64,000 bases of DNA from Pomphorhynchus laevis. Lineage: Eukaryota; Acanthocephala; Palaeacanthocephala; Echinorhynchida; Pomphorhynchidae. The DNA lies in the NCBI GenBank assembly GCA_012934845.2, contig WNNJ02003675.1, forward strand, positions 1 through 64,000, read 5' to 3'. Every line of letters begins with the position of its first letter. The stretch's first letter is position 1. The position numbers and the translations under genes were made by a program. The notes beneath the pieces are model-generated. The model was not told the origin of the DNA, ran no database searches, and saw nothing but the letters and a program-made list of their open reading frames with translations. Below are positions 32,279-43,965 of this stretch, one piece after another.

Positions 32279-32815
32279 TCCTTCTTTATATATACCGTAT
32301 ATATCTACTCAACCATTCTTCCTGCCATTACTGATATCGTATTCCTCGGTTTCCACTTTGACCACCATCTTTTTTTCAAGCCATTTGTTTTCGATACAGT
32401 GCGCTCCTCGTTCCTGCTACTCCGTGATATACGCCGTATTTGTAGGTTTATTGATTTTCGCTCATATCATTCCATTATAGCCGCCCTTTATTTCCCCGAA
32501 TCGATTATCGCCTTATATTGTTATCCAACTCTCATAAAACTACTTATGCAACCTCTCCAACGTATTGTAAACTCAGCAGTTCGAGTTCTCCTACGTCGCC
32601 GCCGTTTTGACCGCATATTTCAACATCATTTCAATCTTCTCTGTCTTGCCACAAGTAGCCATTGTGTCCAGTTTCGTTTGATTATCCAGACCCATCGTGT
32701 ACTGCATCACAATTCCCTATCCATACATCTTTTATATCTTGATGAATCTCGTCCTACTTATCCTTAAGTCATATTATTCCCTTTTCCTTTACATTCCAAA
32801 TTATTAAATATAAAA
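32279..32815 (+). mobile_element. Family A LINE fragment A9, divergent
   Basis: Encodes TDIVFLGFHFDHHLFFKPF, RSSFLLLRDIRRICRFIDF and LQRIVNSAVRVLLRRRRFDR (32330-32620), then decays. More diverged from the others, so an older insertion. Confidence 0.7.
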
Positions 32816-33010
32816 ATTTGTATTGTCATATATTAATTTACCTCAGCAACCTTGCTCAGGAGCACGAGACGTTGGAACAAACAAATCTATAAATGCAAGA
32901 TACTAAGGCCATCAGGACCCCTAAGAGGAGGAGCGAGTGAACAACTGGAAGGCCGAACAATGTATGATTTCAGTTTGTAACTAAGTTTTATTTACATCAA
33001 TCGTGATCGG

Positions 33011-33428
33011 CTTGGGACCTATTTTCATTTAAAAAGTTTGAGAAATAATTAACATACAAAATCAAAAAAAGAGGAATAATTAACATCCAAATTAAAGATA
33101 TTAAAATATCTTTTCGATATCCGACAGCAGCGTGTGTACCGGACGGCCGATCGAGCAATAGTTCAGATACCCAAAAAGGGGAGTCCAAAAAATGCTCCAG
33201 ATTATTGACTGCAATTGAGAAAAGGAGGATACAAATGGGTCCCTCTGCTGTGAAGGACCATCACATGGTTCTCAACTGGACCATGTGATCACCGAAGAAC
33301 ATACATGAGGCACATTCATAAGCTGTCCTAACAAAAATCGCGATTTTAGGGAAGTATATTTCCATCGCTGCAAACATCTCTTGGGACCTATTTTCATTTA
33401 AAAAGTTTGAGAAATAATTAACATACAA
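33011..33428. repeat. 49-bp direct repeat pair with RTE scrap between
   Basis: Identical 49-bp sequences starting cttgggacctattttcattt lie at 33011-33059 and 33380-33428, 369 bp apart. Between them, at about 33110-33215 on the plus strand, is AIVQIPKKGSPKNAPDY, which matches the IPKKGSP.N..NYR start of an RTE/R4-like reverse transcriptase. The repeats could be a duplicated flank or the ends of a small composite element. Confidence 0.6.
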
Positions 33429-33559
33429 GAAAAATAAACATACAACTAAAAAATGAGGCAGTTTCTCTTGGAAGGCAACAATAAACCGATACGAGACGGA
33501 CCGATTTACGACCGACGTTCACGAATCAAAGACCATATACAAATGGGTCGGATAAAACA

Positions 33560-34520
33560 AAACTCTTAAGTTTTCAACCATGTCGCGTCCAACACTGATG
33601 TTAGTGATGTTTCCAATGAATCTGAACAACAAGTCCTTTGCTCAAACAATGATTGTCACACGTGGGTAAGTATTTGGACTTCAAATTCCCAGGCATCTTA
33701 CCTTGCAGACCACGAATTCTACTGTTGCTACTGTTCTGCTAAGATGATAAATACGATGAAGAGTGAAATAGAGAGTCTCAAGACAAATATATTGAAACTC
33801 TGGCAATGCAGTGATGTCCACACATGCCTATTCGTCTTGTAATAAGCTTCAACCTCGATGCCCAATTCTTCCACATTCGATTGCCTCTAAGAATGCCAAA
33901 TCTCCCATCTCTTCTACAGGTATTACTATACATGTTTTTCAAGTCTTTTGATCGGATAAGTCCATCAAGCGACTATTTTGCTCTTATATTCTTCCCATCC
34001 TTGAATACGGTTTACCTGTAACTTATCCACAGACTTTAAGGGAATCCCGTGACATTGAAAACTTGTTACGTAAAGGGTCACGAATGATTCCAAATTTCTC
34101 CAATTTGAGATATGCTGAACGTTTGACATCTCTACGTGTCGGCACATTGAAATATCGCAGATCGGCCATTGATTTATCAACTGCAGTCAAAATTGTTTTC
34201 GATGGCTTTGGCGGTTTCTCTAGCTTATTATCCGTGAATGATAGACGAGAAACTCGTGGGTATGTGTGGAAATTAATAAAGCCAACTACAAGAATTCCTG
34301 TTCACCATCGATTTGCAACCAGGGTAATTAACGGGTGGAATGCACTAAAGTGCCTTGATATCTCTAGTAGTATATCTAGTGAAGCTATCAAGAAAGCCAT
34401 CGAAGCCGAAAGAAGGAATTTGCAACTACTATTTGATTGAATTTTTTTGTTGATATTTTTTATTTTATCATGTTTTGTAAGCGACACGAGCTTGTAGCTC
34501 ATTTGATTCTGTTTGTTATA
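33560..34520 (+). mobile_element. Family B CR1-like copy B2, both ends kept, middle lost
   Basis: Begins with the PHD-like ORF1 finger (CSNNDCHTWVSIWTS ... HEFYCCYCSAKM, 33640-33770). It then jumps at about 33950 to the last third of the reverse transcriptase (LEYGLPVTYPQTLRESRDIE, LLRKGSRMIPNFSNLRYAER, RFATRVINGWNALKCL) and its natural stop at 34438. The 3' tail has the hairpin gagct-tgt-agctc and ends in ataataata. More than 2.5 kb, including the endonuclease and the YADD core, is absent. Confidence 0.75.
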
Positions 34521-36250
34521 ATAATACATCCTTCAATTTTGCCCAATCAATCAGCTCAATCTTCTGATGTTACTGTCATCGACCATTTGCAACCCAGTAT
34601 TTCTGTGGTCATATCAGATAAATCACCTTACATTTCTACCCCTCATTGCATTTCCACGTCATCATCAGATAATCCACGTGGCATTGGGTTCATTTTAAAT
34701 TTAGCTCTGCTGCAAGTTCCTACGTCACACCGCCCAAATTTACAGCTGACTTCTATTTCGCCACCTTCGTCACAGAATACCGCTCCTAATAGTGAGAGAG
34801 TTCCTTCTAAATCTAACCCTTCTTTGCGCACACTCTCTGATAGGGCTCACTGTGTGCTTATTGCAAACCTCAGAAAATCTTATAATCCGAAATTTTCAGG
34901 TTGTGCGACGCAGAGTCTCCACTCGATTTCTTATCAGTAGCTCTCGAGACATTTTTTTACAGGATATCAAACGTCTCTGTGTCGCACGCATTCCCAACCC
35001 AACTGTAGACTCTGTAACTCGCTACTAACGGTTAATCATCCGGATTTATCCTCGTTGTTCGATTGTATGAATTCTCAAAAATCAAATGTCCACAAGTTTC
35101 CCTGTACATCTACCAAAGCTGGCCTTTACATACTCTATTCAAATGTTTTGAGTTTGTTTAGCAAGTTAGATGAAATTAAAGCAATAGTACATCATGAAAA
35201 TCTCGACATGCTGTTTTTTACTGAAACTTGGTTAAATTGTAATATTCTGGATATTTCAAGGTGTTCCACAAGGCTGTATCCTTAGTCCCACTTTGTTTAA
35301 TATCTACATCAACGAAATCGCTGAAAATGTTACATGCCAGTGCCTATTATACGCCGATGACATGAAACTGTGGTGCCCTTTATTTCGTGGTTGTTCTAGC
35401 TCTCCCCTACTACAATCAGATTTGGATAAAGTTAGTAGTTGGTATTTATCACACGGCTTAGTAATCAATGTTAGTAAATGTCGACATATTAGAATTGATC
35501 AATCCCGATTACCTTCACCTTCTTATCAATTCAGCTCAACAGTTATCGAATCAGTAAATTACTTTACTGATCTAGGTGTTGTTATCTCCTCCAATTTAAA
35601 ATTTCGTCTTCATTCTTCTGAGATTATTGCCAAACGCCGTAGAATTATAAAATTTCTTCATCGAAACGTTGGACGACTTGAGCCAAAGGCTTTACGCATT
35701 ATATATTCGAGTCTCTTGAAATCACATATGCTCTATGCATCGCACGCGACACACCCTTAACTGAAATCATAATTGAGTGAATTCGACATTTTGATAAGAG
35801 CCACGCACTTGGTTCCGGCAACTCGCTCCATTCCTTATCCAGTTAGACTAGATGCGTTGGGTATAAAATATATTGAATGTGATCTGTAGATTGCAGATCT
35901 TACACTAGTGTGGATGTCGCTGAGCGTGTCTAACCATCCGTGTAAGCAGTTGTTCTGTCTTCGTGAATCCTCAATGTTACGTAGACACGAGCTATGTTTG
36001 AAGCATCGCTCAAACCATCGAACAAATTGCACGACAGTGATGGATCGCGTCTGTAAAGGATGGAATGGATTATCACCTGGTGTAATCAACAGCTCTTCTG
36101 CTGTGCAATTCAAAGAACGCCTAAAGCTTGACCTCGTGAACTCTTGATGTTTTTTTTCTCGTTTTTTCTGTTTTTTTTTATTCGATGTGATGCTTCATTA
36201 CGAGCTTCAGCTCCCTTGGAAGTCGACATATAATAATATAAGTCGAAGCC
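34521..36250 (+). mobile_element. Family B CR1-like copy B3, internally deleted
   Basis: ORF1 piece at about 34540-34930 (SDRAHCVLIANLRKSYN), then the endonuclease start (ILYSNVLSLFSKLDEIKAIV, FFTETWLNCNILD, 35100-35255). At ~35260 it is fused to RT block B: GVPQGCILSPTLFNIYI, LLYADDMKLWCPL (catalytic YADD intact), WYLSHGLVINVSKCR, YFTDLGVVIS. The C-terminal part ends with VCKGWNGLSPGVINSS at 36100 and the stop at 36145. The 3' end has hairpin gagct-tc-agctc and ataataata. About 2 kb between endonuclease and RT is deleted. Confidence 0.8.
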
Positions 36251-36344
36251 AGCTGAAGACCCACTTCCGAATTGTCTTATTAAATTGTCTTTATTGAATT
36301 ATTATTATTTATAATAATGATGCTGGGTTATACAGCATCGATGA

Positions 36345-39300
36345 CATTAAGAGAGGTATTATTATTAATTGACAACAAATTGAGCAAGGCTCTTTACAAG
36401 TTACTTCACAAGAAATAAAAAGAATAAAAAGAATATGAGTCGATTTGTCCCTCCCTCATCAGATGAACTACTGAAAATCCCACCGTTGTCTTGAGAAGGA
36501 AGGGTCATCATCCAGTAGGGCGCAAAAACTTGAAGCAGTAAACGACAAAACGGTCGCACTCTGAAGCGAATTCCAAGATCGTACGACTCGTTTGGCAAAG
36601 CAGGAAACTGCATGCATGTACCTTTGTGTTTTCAGCATCAGAGAAGGTGTACTTCTCAGTTGTAGTAGATGTGACAGTGGATGATCTTTAGTGTGCAGAA
36701 TTTTCCAAACAAGAGAGATATCTCGCTTGACACGGATATATCGCAGACAAGGAATATTTAATATCTGTAGGCGTTTTGCGTAGCCAAAAATATGCAGCCC
36801 TGAGACTAATTTAGTTGTTGATCTGAACACTTTCTCCAATGCACGACGCTCATAAGTAGTTTCGGGATAACAAGCTGGCGATGCGTATAAGATATGGCTC
36901 AAGAAAAACGCATTTGCTAAGGTATGGTAACATAACGGATCTATGCCTATCAGAGCTCGACGAGTATGTCCTATTAAGCGTTTTGTGATGCAACACACGT
37001 AGTCTAAATGCTTTCGAGTGGATAAGTCAGCACAAACCCAAACTCCCAAATCTTTATATGAGTAGGTTCTTTCGATACTAATTGAACCAAACTGGTACTC
37101 ACCTCCAAGATGATCACATGATCTTCGTGATATACGCATACATGTACATTTAGCGGAATTGATCCTCAAGTGATTTCGTTTAGACCAATTGGATATAACG
37201 TCGACGTCGCTTTGTAAATGCTGTTTATCAAGATCGGAAATAATAGGTCGCCAAACTTTAAGATCATCTGCATATAATAAACTGAATGAACTGATATTTG
37301 GTATCAACTCGTTGATATAAAGACTGAATAAGATGGACCCTATACACTTTCCTGTGGAACACCTGACAACACTGGAAATGGATTCGACAGCGACTCACTG
37401 ACTCGTACGACACTTTGTTGGTTGGAAAGTAATACACGAATCCAGTTTATGATCCTCTTATCAAGATGGATGTGCTCCAACTTCTCGATAAGACGTGTGT
37501 GATTAACTGAGTCGAACGCTTTTGAGAAATCAAATAAAATGACATCAACTGGTATACCTTGATCATAATAATGATACCAATTTTCACGTGCATGTACAAG
37601 ATTAGTAGTCGTGGAATAACCTTTTCGGAAGTCATGCTGTACTGGGTTCAAAATTTGAAATCTATCTAGAAATTCTATTATTCGTCGCTTAATCAATTTC
37701 TCTAGCACACGACAACACACGCAAGTGAGACTAATATGCCTATAATTGTCAATGGACGAACTATCCCGTTTCTTATAAATAGGACAGATGATGGAATTCT
37801 GCTAAGCAGTAGGAACAATGCCAAAAGCAACAGACGCAGAGAACATATTGTAAAGCGGATGACATATTATGTCAGCGATGTTGCGCAGATATACGGGCGG
37901 TAAGCCATCTGGACCCGCACCTGCTTTGCATTTAAGTTTCCGAAGCTCTTGGAGAACATCATCACATCGGAAGAGGTCTCTGGTGTCATCTCCGGGCGAT
38001 TCAAATGTACACGGATCACCCATTGTCACATCCTTATGGTCAAGATTCAAAGAATGGAAATGATTTCTAAACATATTTGATATCTGCAAAGAATCAGTTA
38101 TGAATTTCCCATTGTCACGTTGTATGCAATTTATAGGTTTACAGCGCGTATGCTTAGCAGTCACATACCTAAAGAAAGAGCGGGGATCACGGTGACAGTT
38201 TATACTTAGCTGTTTTTCGAAAGATCGCCTACCAGTTCGCTTCATGGACGTAACGAGGTTTCGCCATTTCTTATAAGTGCTGAAATTAGCTCTGTCTTTA
38301 CGATAGTCATTAAAGGCCTTACATCTCATCTTTAAAGCATGTTTCATGTCGCTATTAAACCAAGGCGGTGAGATCGATGTCAAACAGTGTTTACTCTGAA
38401 GAGGTGAGAAACGATTAAGGAGGTGGTACAGAGTATCCCTGAAAAACTGTTATGAATATTCGACGCAGCATCAACAGCATCCAACCACTTTACCCCAACG
38501 ACATATTTATTTACTAGAGCAAAGTCAGTTCTGAATGGGTTTACAGACGAAGTCGGATTTACGCCATGTGAGTAGACATCACTCAGACCAATCGAAATGA
38601 CCACATGATCTGAATGACCTATTGGGTCCAGATAGCTTAATCTATCGAGAATGTCATATGGTACAGTAAGGCATAAATCCAAAAGTGAATGTGAATCCAG
38701 TGAAAATCTTGTACTCTGACTGACATGTTGCATAAGAGCCAAGCTGTTTATTAAGCCAAGTAGTTTCAAACTCTCGACATCCGAGTCATTGGAAGTGTAA
38801 TTAACCCAATTGACAGATGGCATGTGGAAATCACCGAGTACAACAAATCTATCACAATAACTACTTCTGTCCATTAAAGCAGCTATGCTATCTGTGTTTG
38901 ATCTTGGAGAATGATACACAGTCAATACCGTTATTGGGTGTTGACAATATAGCTTAATGCACAATGCTTCATTATGGTTAATAGCATCACTAAGAGTTTC
39001 AAGTAATCGGAATTGAAGCCTAATAAAGATATACACGATAACACCTCATCCAATCTTGCCTGTTCTATCACTTCTACTTATGCTGTATCCCTCAATGAAT
39101 ATATCTACGTCTGCTATTGACGAGCTAAACCAAGATTCTGTGAAAATACTTACATATGGTACGATATCTTGAAAGAGAGATTTTATTTCATCTAATTTAT
39201 TAAATAGACTACGAATATTTGAGTAAATGATTTTTAAACCACCATTATTTGTGCCCAACTTGAAGGAAGAATCGCGAAGAGATTTTCGAAATTCACGAAT

Positions 39301-40590
39301 ACACCGATCGACATTGAGGCAAGGTGAAACAGTGAATATTTCACGTCTTAGGCGAAGGGCGCCAAAGTGGTAAGAAGGTTTGCAGGATTGAGCACATCTG
39401 ACAGTCCCTTTTAATGAATATGTAGACGCCTCCGCACAACTCGAAAATTTTGTATTGTCAAATTTTTCACCCAACTCTAATCGACATGCTAACTCTGATT
39501 TAGCCTCTTTCAAACGTAATCGATCATCTATGCTCAGATCGCGTAGCAGACGTATACTCGACCCTTTCAAACGATATGCGCCGTTAAAGATTATGTGAAT
39601 AATTTCAGCAGAGTTGAACACCACTTTGAGCAGTCTGGGTCTCAACTCATTACTTATCTTACCGAGACGAAAAGCAGCCTTTATCTTCATGCTCTTCACA
39701 ACTTCGTCGTAACATTCATGCAGTACCACCGAAAGAATGGATTGTAAATGACCCAAGTCGTCATCTAAGCGTGCCTGGCTATTTATAGCGACAGATTCCT
39801 TTACGTTTGCAATAATTACACACTGTTCACGGTTATAAAAGTCTTCCCTTCTTCGAGGTACCTGACGAGAGTCATATGCAGATGCCATGCTACTAAGTGA
39901 AGGAGTGTCTTGAGAGTTAATCACATTTGCTTCTGAAACACCTCTAAGAAGTACAGACCTAGTCATGCCTACTTCATGTTGAATGTTACCTGGCGTCATT
40001 ATTGAGGATTTTATGGATTCATGTTCAGGTTGTGTGGTTATTACTGAAGATCGTCGTCGCGATATTTGCATTTGCGAGTTGTGAGCCATTTCTGAGCGGA
40101 CAGCAGATACGTTCGGTTCGTCGTTATCCACCCGGTTGTTATTACTACCAGACTGTGATTTGGGGATGTTAGCCAAGGTAGCACGTTTGTGTAGGTTGCA
40201 TTCAGCTGATACGCATTCGGTAGAAGCTGCGTTTACCGGGATAGATCCATTTGGAACTTGACCAAATCCGTCACACTGCAATACCTTTTCCAATTGGTTT
40301 AAACGTTCAACCAACACATTGATTTGCTTCGCCGCACAAAATCCGCAATAGAATGGTGGCCCGTCACCGGTATCATCACCAAAATCACAAATATGTGTTA
40401 CCGATGTCCAAATTTGACAACCGCTAGTTGAACATTCCACTTGTACACTCTCGAATTTCCTGTTGTTGTCGGTATCCCCTGAGTTTGCTTGCCTACCTCT
40501 TGATACATTTTTCTTCTTGGCACACATTATCAGGATTTTCGATTCGTCTTTGACTGTTCAAATATAATTGAACAATTATTGTATGTATTT
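36345..40590 (-). mobile_element. Family B CR1-like copy B4, nearly full length
   Basis: ORF from 40527 to 39046 (493 codons) starts with a PHD-like finger (C...CQIWTSVTHICD...FYCGFC, residues ~30-67). It has an esterase/RRM-position middle domain (EQCVIIANVKESVAINSQ, RLLRDLSIDDRLRLKEAKSE) and runs without a stop into the endonuclease (KIIYSNIRSLFNKLDEIKS, IFTESWFSSS). One frameshift at ~39046 leads to the remainder (LGDFHMPSVNWVNY, IGHSDHVVISIGL, 39036-38380). The linker follows (38383-37802), then the RT: ILFDFSKAFDSVNHTRLI and LSGVPQESV (37720-37340), and LLYADDLKVW to the stop (37307-36468). About four breaks in all. The 3' end has hairpin gagc-ctt-gctc and an aataataat tail near 36350. 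It is the least damaged LINE in the window and probably the youngest. Confidence 0.85.
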
Positions 40591-41130
40591 TATTGTAAGA
40601 ATTTTAATAACCAAGACTTTTTAACTCCGTTGAAGTAATCGTTGTTATCGATGTAATCGTTGTAAACGTTGTAATAGTAGTAATCGATTGTAATTTGTGT
40701 AAATAGTTATTTGTTAGCAGCTTAGAATTTCAAACTTGTATAGAACTGTATTTTGTAAGAGTTTCAATAACCAAGACTTATTTTAATATAGACAATCGGT
40801 CTGATTACAAGCTTAAACACACAATTTGTATGTTATTTATTGTAAGAACTTTAATAACCAATACTTTTACTAAAGTATTTACAAAACATTAATCACAATG
40901 TTTTGAAATAACAACTCGGTTAAGAACAACTCGCAAATTTGTGTTATAGATGTCCAAATTTGACAACCGCTCGTTGAACATTTCACTTGTACACTCTCGA
41001 ATTTCCTGTTGTTGTCGGTATCCCCTGAGTTTGCTTGCCTACCTCGTGATAAATTTTCTTCTTGGCACACATTGTCAAGATTCTCGATTCGTCTTTGATT
41101 GTTCAAAGATAATTGAACAATTATTGTATG
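40407..41130 (-). repeat. 541-bp tandem duplication of the CR1 5' end
   Basis: 40407-40590 (ORF1 start and upstream DNA of B4) recurs at 40948-41130 with a few differences, including ctcgttg for ctagttg and a diverged start codon region. The second copy encodes SRGRQANSGDTDNNRKFESV again. Spacer 40590-40947 itself contains several variants of gtaagaattttaataaccaa (near 40594, 40760 and 40846), so the upstream DNA is repetitive. Confidence 0.85.
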
Positions 41131-41399
41131 TTTTTTATCTTGTAAGTAGTTAATTAAGTAGCCAAGAAAGTTCAAATTAGATTTCTACGATTGAAAGTAG
41201 CTTTAATTTAAGTAGCCAATAAAGTTCAAATTAGATTTCCACGATTGTAAGTAGCTTTAATCAACAATTTTTTATCAAGTAATTTGCAACTGTAATTGTA
41301 TGTATATTAGATCTCAAACTTTTTTTAAGGTGAATGCATCAATTTATCCGTGAGTCATAACAAGAACGCAGGCCAGTCATGTATAAATAACAATATATA
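41131..41399. other. Short repetitive spacer
   Basis: Contains a second internal direct repeat: tagccaagaaagttcaaatt and tagccaataaagttcaaatt about 64 bp apart (near 41158 and 41212). No gene. Confidence 0.6.
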
Positions 41400-43440
41400 G
41401 TCGACTTCGACGTTCTCAGCGCTTGCGCCATGCTCCCTGGTTCGATTCTGAATGTAGTCTTTCAAAGCGTCGACTCCGTCACTCTTTTCGTATGTATAAA
41501 CGCTTTCTTAAACGTTATCCCAACTCACTCACTCCAAATCTTCGTGATTCCTACTTTTCTCAACGCCGTTCATATCTTATTCTTATACGTACTAAACGTA
41601 CTCTCTTTTGGCGAAATCAACTTGAGTCATCTTCCAACTCTAAATCTCATTGGAAAATCTTAAACTCAATTCTTTCACGATCATCTACCCTTGTAATATA
41701 AATCCTGATGAATTTTCTTCTTATCTACAAACTAAGCTATCTAATTTACTTTCCCCACTACCCATAGCCCCCTATACTCACTCTTCTCTTTAAATACTTC
41801 CCTCTTAGAGCTATTCCACCTTCTACCGTTTCGTCTGATAGTTCCTTCGGTTCTGGTGCTATTACCTATTAAAACCTCTCCTTCTGACCAAATTCCCACT
41901 CACTTGCTTAAAAATATCTGCTCCTCTATTTCACCCTTCCTAACCACATTGTTCAACTCGTCAATCAGTAGCAGTACATTTTTTTCATCTGGAAATGCGC
42001 CACTGTTCGTCCTCTCATCAAAAAGCAATCTCTCGACTCCTCACTACCATCTTCGTACCGTAAAATCTCACTTCTCCCAACCCTCCCTAAACTCCTTGAG
42101 CGTCTCGTTCTCAAGCGAGTTAATGCATATCTCTTTTCCTCCAACTTATTTCCTCCCTTCCGAGCCACTTTTCGCTCAAATTACTCTACCGAAATTGCAT
42201 GTCTTAAAGTTTATAACGACTTACTCATATCGCGCGATCATAAATTATGTAGTGTGATAGTTTCTCTTGATCTATCGTCTGCTTTTGACATCGTCGATCA
42301 CTCGATTCTTCTCCATCGCCTTCGTCATGAATATGGCTTCTCTTTACCCATTGTATCATGGTTTTCATATCTATCAAACCGTACATTTCGCGTCTATTCT
42401 AACTCTTCTCTCTCCCATCCTTCGTCTATCCCGTCCGGTGTTCCACAAGGCTCAGTATTAGGCCCTATGCTTTTCTCTATTCTTTTCGGTGATTTGTCTT
42501 CGTTTTCTCATACATTTAACTTCCATGTTATGCAATATCCTGATGACATTATCATCTATGCTCATGCACCTGCTTATCGTATTCGCGATCTTGCTTCCAA
42601 CTGTCTTCCCTCAATTTTCAATTATTTTTCTTCTCTTGGTCTTACTCTGAATCCTAATAAATCCAAAATAATGTAGATCCTTCCTCTACGCCCAAGCTTA
42701 GAACTTCTCTCCATGTCATTAAATTCTACAGTTTCTCTGATCGTTGACAATCTCGTTTTCTTAGCCTTCCATTTCAACAACATACTTTCACTTAAACCTT
42801 TCGTTAGAGATAAAGTACGCTCATCTACTTTCATACTCCGCAACCTCCGTCAAGTTCGTAGATTGATCGATTTCCCTTCTTGTATGACTCATATCTTCTC
42901 TCCTTTTTTCTAGACTCGATTAATGTCTTAGTCAATTTTCCAACTCACATAAATCCACTCTTTTTCTCCTACAACGCATCGTCAATGCAGCCGTCCGAAT
43001 TTTCCTCCGTCCTCGTCGTTTACATCCTACCACCTTGCTTCTCTCGATTTGCATACAATTTATTGTCGTGTTCAAATTCGTCTTCTTCTCGTTGCTTTCT
43101 GCCTTGTAACTTTTCATACCAATTCATTTCTCAACCTTCCTTTTCTTGATAATTCTCGTCCTGTTTACTGTTCCTTGCGTTCCTGTAATTCCCTTCTTTT
43201 ACATGTTCCAAACTACTCTACCTTCTTTGGACTCCGCTCCTTCATTGTGGCTGCTCCTCTATCGTGGAACCATCTGCTATTTATATACGCCAATCAACTT
43301 CCTTGCCGTGCTTCAAACGACAAATTCGATCCCATTTAAACAATTTATCTGCTTGACTTTTTCATTTTTGTTTGTGGACTTGTAAGCGTACCGCTTACGC
43401 ATTTGCCACATTAAATAAATTTGTATTGTATATCTGATAT
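41400..43440 (+). mobile_element. Family A LINE copy A10, 3' two-thirds
   Basis: From the linker (RHAPWFDSECSLSKRRLR, 41423) through MLLPIKTSPSDQIPTHLLK (41856) and the RT (SLDLSSAFDIVDHSILLHRL; GVPQGSVLGPMLFS; MQYPDDIIIYAHAPAYRI). Then come VFLAFHFNNILSLKPF, the thumb with LLQRIVNAAVRIFLRPRRL-like remains, and the 3' end with hairpin gcgta-ccgct-tacgc and catttgccacattaaataa at 43386-43420. The part from about 41840 to 43260 is almost identical to A5 in inverted orientation, sharing its frameshifts and the YPDD change. Confidence 0.85.
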
Positions 43441-43574
43441 CCAAACTTTTTTAATTAAATGCTGGTGAACAAGTTATGTATCTGATTATGAACGCAATAA
43501 CATTCGAATTTTTAATAAGCTCGATGTATTTGTTCAAGTACCATGAAATATACTTTAGTATCAACTTCTGATAT

Positions 43575-43965
43575 AATTAAGAATAACGAGACTGATAATT
43601 TTATCACATTGAAAGGATATCCAAATGAACCACGAGTTAAACTTTAGATCATATAGTCATTATGTTTACTTAATTGAAATATTATTGGGTTTCGGTAAAT
43701 GACGGGACTGATAATTTAATCACATTGAGACGATTTAGATGTATCACGAGTTTAACTTAGGATTATAAAGTCATTATTTCACTTAATTGGGATGACATAG
43801 GGTTTCGGAAAATAATGGGAATAACAATTGTATCAAATTGAGACGATATTTAAATATATCACGAATTTACATTGGGAATAGAAAGTCTATTTCAGTGAAT
43901 TGGAATATCATTGGATTTCGGAAAATGACGGGAATGACATTTATATCAAATTGGGATATCAATCT
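43575..43965. repeat. Four diverged ~113-116-bp tandem repeats
   Basis: Units start near 43590, 43706, 43819 and 43931, with landmarks gg(g)a(c/a)tgataattt-atcacattga, then cacgagtttaac and gggtttcgg. Identity between units is about 70-80% by eye. A single related stretch recurs at 47330-47480. Confidence 0.75.

Noticed and set aside
36470-36480. ctgatga on the minus strand near the CR1 B4 stop codon
   Set aside because: No gaaac box or flanking stems nearby; chance occurrence in the 3' end of the LINE.
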